From: UBA7430 sp002478765
Lineage (GTDB): Bacteria; Bacteroidota; Bacteroidia; Flavobacteriales; UBA7430
Length of the DNA stretch: 64,000 nucleotides
Direction: 5' to 3'
Assembly: GCA_943789355.1 (NCBI GenBank)
Contig: CALSTU010000004.1
Span: 372,001 to 436,000 of the forward strand
The notes under the pieces were generated by a model, which was not told where the DNA came from, did not search any database, and saw only the letters and a list, made by a program, of their open reading frames with translations. Shown one piece after another: positions 24,317-31,538 of this stretch; the stretch's first letter is position 1, and the number at the start of each line of letters is the position of its first letter. The position numbers and the translations under genes were made by a program.

Positions 24317-25042
24317 ATGAGATTTTTAATCCTGACCATTGCTTTGAGCACTGGGCTTCTTGCCCAAAATCAAGAACTGAGTTCTTATCAAAGAAAAACC
24401 ATGAATACAGAACGTTTTGCACAAGCTGTAAATACGGGGCTCAATCATACGCTACTCATCTTAGGTTCGGCCTGGGAAGTATCTCCAGAATTAGGGGATG
24501 AAATTGCGGTTTACGACGCCCAAAAAAATATGGTATCCTCTGTGGCTTGGCTTCCTGAACAAAAAGGACATGCCGGATTAGCCATTTGGGGAGATGATGA
24601 AACGACCAGCGCCAAAGAAGGGATGACCAAAGGAGAAAATTTCAGCATTCAGTTTTACGACAAGTCGGAAGATCGTCTGAGTAAAGTTCAAGTAAAACGT
24701 TGGGAGCGTGGAGACGATTTGTTCACCAAGGATGGGGTTAGCGTTGTAGGAGCACTAAGTTTGAACACTGAGATTGAGCAAAACATGGAGTTGTTTCAAA
24801 ACGTACCGAACCCTGTTACCGACAACACCGAAATAAGTTTTTATTTGCCCAAGGACGGGAAAGTTCGACTTGCCCTTACCAACACCCTAGGGCAGGAAGT
24901 CGAAATACTCGCCGCATCTACATTCAACAAAGGCATGCACACCATAGCGATGGATGCAACCCGTCTTCCAGCAGGTGTTTATTTTTACAAGCTAGAAAGC
25001 AACAAAAATAGCGTAACGAAACAACTTAATATCATTAAATAA
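24317..25042 (+). CDS. Secreted protein with T9SS type A sorting domain
   Basis: 241 residues. N-terminal signal peptide (LTIALSTGLLAQ), a middle region of unknown fold (about 30-150; GDEIAVYDAQKNMVSSVAW resembles a beta-sandwich), and a C-terminal T9SS type A sorting domain: NVPNPVTDNTEISFYLP, LTNTLGQEV, LPAGVYFYKL and final KQLNIIK. It would be exported by Sec, moved across the outer membrane by the type IX system and attached or released. It precedes the large serine protease gene by 19 bp and is probably cotranscribed with it. Confidence 0.85.
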   Translation: MRFLILTIALSTGLLAQNQELSSYQRKTMNTERFAQAVNTGLNHTLLILGSAWEVSPELGDEIAVYDAQKNMVSSVAWLPEQKGHAGLAIWGDDETTSAKEGMTKGENFSIQFYDKSEDRLSKVQVKRWERGDDLFTKDGVSVVGALSLNTEIEQNMELFQNVPNPVTDNTEISFYLPKDGKVRLALTNTLGQEVEILAASTFNKGMHTIAMDATRLPAGVYFYKLESNKNSVTKQLNIIK

Positions 25043-25061
25043 TTTCAAGCCCCTCGAAACC

Positions 25062-28000
25062 ATGAAAAATCGGATACTGAAAACAAGCTTAACACTCATT
25101 TTATTTATTCTTACTGCATTTGGAGCACAAGCTCAAGAGCGCATCGTTGGCGGAGTAAAAGCTGACTTGAACGAATACCCATGGCAGGCTGCATTAGTAT
25201 CGGCCTCTGGAGATGGTTATTGTGGTGCCTCAGTTATTTCCAATCAATGGATTCTTACCGCGGCCCACTGCTTGGAAGGTGAAGATGAAACTTCTGTGTT
25301 CGTTCGCGTAGGCTCTGAGGATCCCTATGCTGAGGGAGGGGTTACCTATTCGGTGTCAGAAGTCGTTGTACATCCTGATTATGCAGATGTTACCACGGGT
25401 TCGGACATCGCCTTGATTAAGTTGAGTGAACCGCTAAAATTTACTCATAATGTTCAACCCATTGCAATCATGACTCCTGAACAAGATTACTTGCAAGAGG
25501 TTGGAACGATGGCATTAACTTCCGGTTGGGGTTCACTTTCTTCAGGGGGTCCTTCTGCAGGAATTCTTCAAGCCGTTGAGTTGCCTGTTGTATCGAATGG
25601 CGTAGCATGTGGCGTCGACCAAGACGAGAACGGAAATACAGGGGCTTACTCTTGTGACGAGATTGATACCACCATGATATGTGCCGGATACCTTGGTCTT
25701 GGAGGTAAAGATGCCTGTCAAGGAGATTCTGGAGGTCCTTTGGTGGTAAGAAATGCGGATGATACCGATTGGTTGTTGGTGGGTGCTACGAGTTGGGGCA
25801 ACGGTTGTGCCGACGCTGATTTTCCTGGAATTTGGTCACGTGTTTCTTATTTCTACGATTGGGTAAACGATTACGCTGAAATTTACACTGAAGACAATGA
25901 TTGGGTTTACTCTGACTATGGATGTACCGATAGTCTGGCTTGTAACTTTGATCCTTCAGCCTTGTATGATGACGGAGGTTGTTTGGAACTTGATGAATGT
26001 GGGGAATGTGGAGGAGACGGTCCTGAGTCTGGTTACGATTGTGAAGGGACCTGTTCGGGTACCGAATTCACCGTTAATATGAGTGATGCGTATGGTGATG
26101 GATGGAACGGCGCTGAATTGTCTATTGGAGAAACCTCCGTCAGTTTGTCTACAGATTCTTTGGGCGCTGTAGATATTTGCTTGGATATGTCGGAATGCCA
26201 CATGATAGAAGTGACTGCTGGAGAGTTCCCAGATGAAATTTCCTGGACATTCGGAAACCATACTGGTGGTGCTCCTTTTCTAGGAAGAGTCGGGGAATGT
26301 GGCGACAGCTTGCTTGACCCATTTGCTTGTCAAAAAGAACCTCAAGATTTTATAGATTCGCTTTTTATACCTTTTGATACCGCATGTTTTTCTCCATTAC
26401 ATGGAACTTGGGCTTTGGCCTTTTCATCGGAGGATGACGATCAACCTCAAAATGACAGTTCAGAGACCTACATTCATTTTGAGGGAATAAATACTTTTAC
26501 AGTAACCTCCATATCTGCTTACGACCATGAAACCGATTTCGGTAGTTACTTGTTCGAAGGTGATGTGTTGTACTTGTTATTCGATGAGGAAGGCGTAGAG
26601 CCTTATGAATATACTCTGGAAGGTGACAGTTTAATGTTGAATGGTCTTGAAGAGGACATCACCTTCATTCTTACTTCTGTTGAGACCATAAAAGGGTGCC
26701 TTAACCCTGACAGCCCCGACTATGTGTCCGACGCTAATTTAGGAGACGGTTGCTCTATGGTAGGGTGTATGAACTGGATGGCTTTGAATTTTGACCCTTA
26801 TGCCAATGAAGAGGACGGGTCTTGTATCTTTAATCCATCCGATTCAACCGGTTTTCAAAACCCATGCGTCAAAGATTACATCAGTCATTTTGATACCGCT
26901 AGACGTGGCGGTCACTTTTTTTGTCCATCACCAATCCAAGGCTCTTGGGAGGTCACATCTTTTATTGAAGATGGCATAAATGATTTGGAGGGTGATCTTC
27001 AAATGTTCATTCATTTTGAGTACATGTCAAGTTTAACTCTAAGTGTGGTTAGTCCTTCGGAGACTTTCTCACAGCATGGGGTTTATATGTTTAACAAAGA
27101 TACATTGATGCTGAATTTTATGGAAGATTCTGCCGAATGGTACGGCGTGCAATTTTATGAAGACTCCACCGTACTGACCGGCTTGTATGAGAACATTACC
27201 ATCGTATTGGTAAAAGGCGAAGAGCCTCACAATTGTGATGACCCAAACAGACCCATGCCTCTTGATATGTTGAACACCGCGGAAGATCCTTGCTATATGC
27301 CTGGTTGTATGGACGTTTACGCGATGAATTACAACTCGTTTGCATCAGAAGATGACGGTTCGTGTTTTTATGATCACAACGATACGACGGACTATCATGA
27401 TCCGTGTAATGATGATTTTGAACCGTATTTCGATAGCACGCATTACGCAACGGACAATCACTCGAATGGAATGACGCAAGACCCTTGTTTCGAAAAAGGC
27501 TGTACGGACGATTACGCGATGAACTACAATCCTTATGCAACCGAAGATGACGGTTCGTGTTTCTACGATCACAACGATACGATAGATTACCCCCATCCGT
27601 GTGAAGACGATGCAGCACATCATTACGACTCGATACATGATGTAAATAACAGTACTTGTCATAGCCCTATTGAAGGTCCATGGAACTTAGTGTCTATGTT
27701 GGAAAATGGGTACGAACAAATGGATTCTCTTACGATGTCGGTTCACTTTACTGGCGACCAAACATTCACGCTTATTGAGCATACGGAGGATGACACTTAT
27801 TACGACCACGGAAGCTATTCGCTTCATCAAGATACATTAGTCCTTGATTTTCAAGACGACTCTGCCGAATGGTACGACCTACATCAATCCTTTGATACCC
27901 TAATCTTAACGGCTTTGTATGAAGATTTCGTCTTGGTACTCGTTAAAGACGAACAGGGTTGTGCGCATTCCCAAAATCCTTATTTTGGAGGTCAAAACGA

Positions 28001-28493
28001 CGCTGATAATGCGCATTGTGAGCTGAAAGGCTGTACGGATGATGATGCCATGAATTTCAATCCTCAGGCAACTCAGGAAAATGGTTCTTGTTATTACGAC
28101 CACCTAGACACCAATGTGAGTGATAACCTACAAATAGAGCTTGCCATGTTACAAGCCCAATTGGATCAAGCCTACAATACCATATCGGATTTAGAAGATC
28201 AATTGGATGGCGATTGCTATTCGACGGTTGATAGGCCTATGGATATGAATGAAGGTTGGAGTATGATTGGATATACGTGCATGAATCCGGTAGATGTAAC
28301 AGAAGTATTCTCGTCGATTCAAGACTTGATTGTCATTGTAAAAGACGGCGCTGGAAATCCTTACCTGCCTGAATTTGGTTACAACGGTTTAGGTCACTTA
28401 CACTATTCACAAGGTTATCAGATCAAGTTGACTGAAGATGTTCCGGGATTCCATCTTTGTCCTGCTCCGGACGGTAATCCGAATCAAGATTAA
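25062..28493 (+). CDS. Large modular trypsin-like serine protease (S1 family)
   Basis: 1143 residues. Signal peptide to about 25, then a trypsin-like domain (28-275): activation site R27-IVGG, His69 (TAAHC), Asp115 (SDIALI), Ser223 (GDSGGP) and Asp217, which predicts cleavage after Arg/Lys. The short propeptide implies a zymogen activated by trypsin-like cleavage. The rest is modular: five Cys-rich GC(T/M)xxxAxNxxPxAxxxxGxC units (287, 568, 748, 813, 990), a YGDGWNG-type beta domain (about 335-400), three lipocalin-like repeats (444-543, 624-720, 868-964), a short coiled coil (1022-1050) and a C-terminal domain (1061-1133) shared with the cupredoxin protein. No classical T9SS tail is seen. 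Surface or secreted. Confidence 0.88.
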   Translation: MKNRILKTSLTLILFILTAFGAQAQERIVGGVKADLNEYPWQAALVSASGDGYCGASVISNQWILTAAHCLEGEDETSVFVRVGSEDPYAEGGVTYSVSEVVVHPDYADVTTGSDIALIKLSEPLKFTHNVQPIAIMTPEQDYLQEVGTMALTSGWGSLSSGGPSAGILQAVELPVVSNGVACGVDQDENGNTGAYSCDEIDTTMICAGYLGLGGKDACQGDSGGPLVVRNADDTDWLLVGATSWGNGCADADFPGIWSRVSYFYDWVNDYAEIYTEDNDWVYSDYGCTDSLACNFDPSALYDDGGCLELDECGECGGDGPESGYDCEGTCSGTEFTVNMSDAYGDGWNGAELSIGETSVSLSTDSLGAVDICLDMSECHMIEVTAGEFPDEISWTFGNHTGGAPFLGRVGECGDSLLDPFACQKEPQDFIDSLFIPFDTACFSPLHGTWALAFSSEDDDQPQNDSSETYIHFEGINTFTVTSISAYDHETDFGSYLFEGDVLYLLFDEEGVEPYEYTLEGDSLMLNGLEEDITFILTSVETIKGCLNPDSPDYVSDANLGDGCSMVGCMNWMALNFDPYANEEDGSCIFNPSDSTGFQNPCVKDYISHFDTARRGGHFFCPSPIQGSWEVTSFIEDGINDLEGDLQMFIHFEYMSSLTLSVVSPSETFSQHGVYMFNKDTLMLNFMEDSAEWYGVQFYEDSTVLTGLYENITIVLVKGEEPHNCDDPNRPMPLDMLNTAEDPCYMPGCMDVYAMNYNSFASEDDGSCFYDHNDTTDYHDPCNDDFEPYFDSTHYATDNHSNGMTQDPCFEKGCTDDYAMNYNPYATEDDGSCFYDHNDTIDYPHPCEDDAAHHYDSIHDVNNSTCHSPIEGPWNLVSMLENGYEQMDSLTMSVHFTGDQTFTLIEHTEDDTYYDHGSYSLHQDTLVLDFQDDSAEWYDLHQSFDTLILTALYEDFVLVLVKDEQGCAHSQNPYFGGQNDADNAHCELKGCTDDDAMNFNPQATQENGSCYYDHLDTNVSDNLQIELAMLQAQLDQAYNTISDLEDQLDGDCYSTVDRPMDMNEGWSMIGYTCMNPVDVTEVFSSIQDLIVIVKDGAGNPYLPEFGYNGLGHLHYSQGYQIKLTEDVPGFHLCPAPDGNPNQD
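27305..27407 (+). repeat. Intragenic repeat in protease gene, copy 1
   Basis: Encodes a Cys-rich unit plus DDGSCFYDHNDT; closely similar at DNA level to 27500-27602, 195 bp away. Confidence 0.75.
27500..27602 (+). repeat. Intragenic repeat in protease gene, copy 2
   Basis: Close DNA copy of 27305-27407; marks recent expansion of the Cys-rich unit. Confidence 0.75.
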
Positions 28494-28498
28494 ATAAA

Positions 28499-28538
28499 CA
28501 GCATCAAAAAAGCCCCATTTGGGGCTTTTTTGATGCTG
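28499..28538. terminator. Bidirectional terminator after the protease gene
   Basis: A 40-bp perfect palindrome: 18-bp arms (CAGCATCAAAAAAGCCCC and its complement) around a 4-nt loop, with A and T tracts inside the arms, serving both the protease and the convergent TIGR03643 gene. Confidence 0.92.
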
Positions 28539-28549
28539 TAAATCTTGTT

Positions 28550-28819
28550 TTACCTCTTGGAAATTTTGTTATTTGAGATGTTTCGTTGCCGGGAACACTT
28601 AAATCTGGAGATGGAAGCGCTTCTTTTTTGTGCATGTTTTTTACTAACACCGCTGTGAACTCTCTTTCGCCAAAGTTTAAAGGAACTCAATTTTAACTCC
28701 TTGCGCATGAGTTTAATAACGTCAGACTCCGAGAGCTCAAATTGGATCTTTATTGCCTCGAAAGGTGTACGATCCTCCCAAGCCATTTCTATAATACGAT
28801 CTATACTGCGTGCATCCAT
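28550..28819 (-). CDS. TIGR03643 (DUF2805) family protein
   Basis: 89 residues. The core DRIIEMAWEDRTPFEAIKIQFELSE...VIKLMRKELKLSSFKLWRKRV is the TIGR03643 signature; it looks like a helix-turn-helix-like helical domain with a basic tail (VSGKKHAQKRS-type). Function is not known. In other genomes it is often found with photolyase-type genes, from memory; here it is divergent from the pterin genes. Confidence 0.82.
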   Translation of the reverse strand: MDARSIDRIIEMAWEDRTPFEAIKIQFELSESDVIKLMRKELKLSSFKLWRKRVHSGVSKKHAQKRSASISRFKCSRQRNISNNKISKR

Positions 28820-28892
28820 TTTATTTTTATTACTTTAATCCTGTAAAGTTACTAAAGTTTTGCATAACTTAGCTAAACAAAAGCTATACAAA

Positions 28893-29309
28893 ATGAAAGA
28901 AGTACATGTTATAAGACGTGAGCGATTTAATGCAGCCCATCGTTTGTTCAATCCATCTTGGGATGATGAAAAGAATGAGGAGGTTTTTGGAAAATGCTCC
29001 AACAAAAATTGGCACGGTCACAATTACATCTTGTTCGTTACCGTTCGAGGTACCATAGATCAAGATACGGGGTATGTCATAGACATGAAAATTTTGAGTG
29101 ACTTGATCAAAGAAAAAATAACCCAAAAAATGGATCATAAAAACCTAAACTTAGAAGTTGATTTTATGGGAGGGGTTATTCCGACAGCAGAAAATATTGC
29201 GGTAAAGATTTTTGAAGAATTGGTCCCAGGAATAGAGGCAACGGGTAACACCCTGCATGGGGTTAAACTATGTGAAACGGAAAATAACTTTGTAGAATAT
29301 TATGGATAA
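28893..29309 (+). CDS. 6-pyruvoyl-tetrahydropterin synthase family protein
   Basis: 138 residues from ATG 28893. Zinc histidines in AAHRLF and WHGHNY, catalytic Cys in FGKCSNKNWHGHNY, and MDHKNLN with the conserved Asp-His. The arrangement FGKCxNxNxHGHNY, TGxVxD and DHKNLD is closer to true 6-pyruvoyl-tetrahydropterin synthases (biopterin route) than to short QueD proteins, but QueD cannot be ruled out. It converts dihydroneopterin triphosphate, the FolE product. Its stop overlaps the folE ATG by 8 bp, so the two are coupled. Confidence 0.85.
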   Translation: MKEVHVIRRERFNAAHRLFNPSWDDEKNEEVFGKCSNKNWHGHNYILFVTVRGTIDQDTGYVIDMKILSDLIKEKITQKMDHKNLNLEVDFMGGVIPTAENIAVKIFEELVPGIEATGNTLHGVKLCETENNFVEYYG

Positions 29310-29994
29310 CACAAACCAAGACGAAAGCGCTAACGCTCAAATCATTGATTTAAATCCAGAGCTCAGAAACATCGGTTTTGCAGACGGACAATACGCCAAT
29401 GGACCTCTAGACGATACGCAAAAGAAAGCGATGATAGAAAAGGCAGCCCTTAAGTTTGGTGAATTTTTAGACGCTTTAGGATGCGACTGGGAAAATGACC
29501 CCAATTCCAAGGAAACGCCACAACGCGTTGCCAAAGCCTACGTAAATGATTTGTGGGCGGGTCGTTACAACGCCTTACCCAAAATTACGACTTTCCCTAA
29601 TTACGATTACGATGGTATCATCTTCGAAGGCAACATACCTGTAATCTCCATGTGTTCTCATCACCACCAAGCCATCATAGGAAAAGCCCACATCGCTTAC
29701 ATTCCTGAACTGAATAAAAAAATTATTGGATTGAGTAAGCTCAATCGTATTGTAGAACATTACGCTAGAAGAGGGGCCATCCAAGAAAATCTAACCGTTC
29801 GTATACACGATGCGCTCCACAAAGTAGTTCCTGAAAATAAAGGAGTCGCCGTCATGATTGAAGCCGCTCACAATTGTGTGCAATGCAGAGGAATAGGTCA
29901 TCATGGAACATCGATGAAAACCTCAAAACTAACCGGTGAATTTATTGATTCGACCAAAACAAGAAATGAATTCTACGATTTTATTAGATCTTAA
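29302..29994 (+). CDS. folE: GTP cyclohydrolase I
   Basis: 230 residues. Zinc and catalytic motifs of the type I enzyme: SMCSHHHQAIIGKAHIAYIP, GLSKLNRIVEHYARR, HNCVQCRGIGHHGTSMKT. It makes 7,8-dihydroneopterin triphosphate from GTP, the first step to folate, biopterin or queuosine. It is translationally coupled to the pyruvoyl-tetrahydropterin synthase gene. The N-terminal 45 residues are an extension beyond the core. Confidence 0.95.
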   Translation: MDNTNQDESANAQIIDLNPELRNIGFADGQYANGPLDDTQKKAMIEKAALKFGEFLDALGCDWENDPNSKETPQRVAKAYVNDLWAGRYNALPKITTFPNYDYDGIIFEGNIPVISMCSHHHQAIIGKAHIAYIPELNKKIIGLSKLNRIVEHYARRGAIQENLTVRIHDALHKVVPENKGVAVMIEAAHNCVQCRGIGHHGTSMKTSKLTGEFIDSTKTRNEFYDFIRS

Positions 29995-30041
29995 ACCAAG
30001 AATTAGACTGATTTTAGTCCAGCTAAAAAACCCATCAAATT

Positions 30042-31466
30042 GTGAAAGTTCTTCTAACCGGTGCCACCGGATACATCGGGAAAAGATTATTGCCTGTTCT
30101 CATAGAGCGCGGTTATGAGGTGGTTTGTTGTGTGCGTGATAAAGATCGATTCAATCCATCCGAATCCGTTCGTTCCAAAATTCAAATCATTGAGGTCGAC
30201 TTACTCGATGCAAAGAGTCTAGAAAACATCCCTACGGACATCGATGGGGCTTACTATTTGGTCCATTCCATGTCAAATTCTGGCGACTATACTTCTTTAG
30301 AAAAAAAATGTGCAATAAATTTTAGAGAGGCGTTAAATAAGACCCAAGTAAAACACATGGTTTATTTGAGTGGGATCATTAATGAAAAGTCCTTGTCGAA
30401 ACATCTCATTTCACGAAAAAATGTGGAGATGGAACTTAAGAAGGGCGATTACCACTTTACGTCACTTCGTTCAGGAATTATTATTGGAGCGGGGAGTGCT
30501 TCTTTTGAAATCATAAGAGATTTAGTTGAAAAACTTCCGGTGATTATTGCTCCAAAATGGTTGGAAACAAAGTCGCAGCCCATCGGGATAACAGATATCA
30601 TCCGCTTTTTAAATCAATCGTTATTCAACCCCAAAACCTACGATCAAGAATTTGATGTGGGAGGGCCTGAAGTACTTTCTTACAAAGACATCTTATTTAA
30701 TTTTGGAAAAGTTAGAGGTTTGAATCGCTCCTTTTTTATTGTTCCTATAATGACGCCACGATTGTCTTCTTACTGGTTGTATTTCGTTACCTCAACGGCT
30801 TACGAATTAGCCGTAGCACTAGTTGATAGTATGAAGGTAGAAGTCGTGTGTAGAGACAAGCGCTTGGAAAAAATTTTAAATATTGAGCCCGAAAAATATG
30901 AGGTGTCTCTACGAAAAGCATTTAATAAAATACAGAGCAATCAGATCGTATCCAGTTGGAAAGATTCTTTGGTAAGAACAGGCCAATCAAACCTGAACCT
31001 ATCCGATTTTATTCGTGTTCCTAAATACGGATGCTATAAAGATGTGCAGCGTTCAGCTTATGAATCACGTTCAGATTGCTTGGCTCGTATCTGGCAAATT
31101 GGAGGCGAAACCGGATGGTATTATGCGGATGGACTTTGGAAGCTTCGAGGCTTCATCGATAAAGTTTTTGGAGGTGTAGGTTTGAGAAGAGGAAGAACTA
31201 ACAAAAATAAACTTGCCGCTGGAGATGTGGTTGATTTTTGGCGCGTTTTGTATGCGGATAAAAAGGAAGGGAAGCTTTTGCTTTTTGCCGAGATGAAACT
31301 ACCCGGAGAAGCCTGGCTAGAATTCAGGATCGATGGGGATACTTTGGTACAAACAGCAACTTTCCGTCCCAAGGGTTTGTTAGGAAGAATGTATTGGCTT
31401 TCTGTACTTCCTTTTCATTCGTTCATTTTTAAGGGCATGATTCGTAAGTTAACGCATGGCTGTTAA
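30042..31466 (+). CDS. SDR-type NAD(P)-binding protein with DUF2867 domain
   Basis: 474 residues, GTG start. N-terminal Rossmann domain (TGATGYIGKRLL; atypical SDR, VYLSGI), a middle region to about 290 and a C-terminal DUF2867 domain (from about 330: QIGGETGWYYADGLWKLRGFID ... GRMYWLSVLPFHSFIFKGM). The same two-domain architecture is known in many bacteria, but its substrate is not. It follows folE by 47 bp and is probably part of the same transcription unit. Confidence 0.8.
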   Translation: MKVLLTGATGYIGKRLLPVLIERGYEVVCCVRDKDRFNPSESVRSKIQIIEVDLLDAKSLENIPTDIDGAYYLVHSMSNSGDYTSLEKKCAINFREALNKTQVKHMVYLSGIINEKSLSKHLISRKNVEMELKKGDYHFTSLRSGIIIGAGSASFEIIRDLVEKLPVIIAPKWLETKSQPIGITDIIRFLNQSLFNPKTYDQEFDVGGPEVLSYKDILFNFGKVRGLNRSFFIVPIMTPRLSSYWLYFVTSTAYELAVALVDSMKVEVVCRDKRLEKILNIEPEKYEVSLRKAFNKIQSNQIVSSWKDSLVRTGQSNLNLSDFIRVPKYGCYKDVQRSAYESRSDCLARIWQIGGETGWYYADGLWKLRGFIDKVFGGVGLRRGRTNKNKLAAGDVVDFWRVLYADKKEGKLLLFAEMKLPGEAWLEFRIDGDTLVQTATFRPKGLLGRMYWLSVLPFHSFIFKGMIRKLTHGC

Positions 31467-31538
31467 AGACGAGAAATGGTTGTTGTAAAAAAAGCCCCCA
31501 AACCTGAGAGCTTTTGTAACGATACCATGGCTTGTAAT

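Noticed and set aside
27280..27620. Repeats that might be read as a CRISPR or minisatellite
   Set aside because: They are long, in frame within the protease gene, and encode Cys-rich protein units; no spacers of constant length.
31485..31515. Hairpin-like sequence after the SDR/DUF2867 gene
   Set aside because: AAAGCCCCC and GAGAGCTTTT pair poorly; not called as a terminator.
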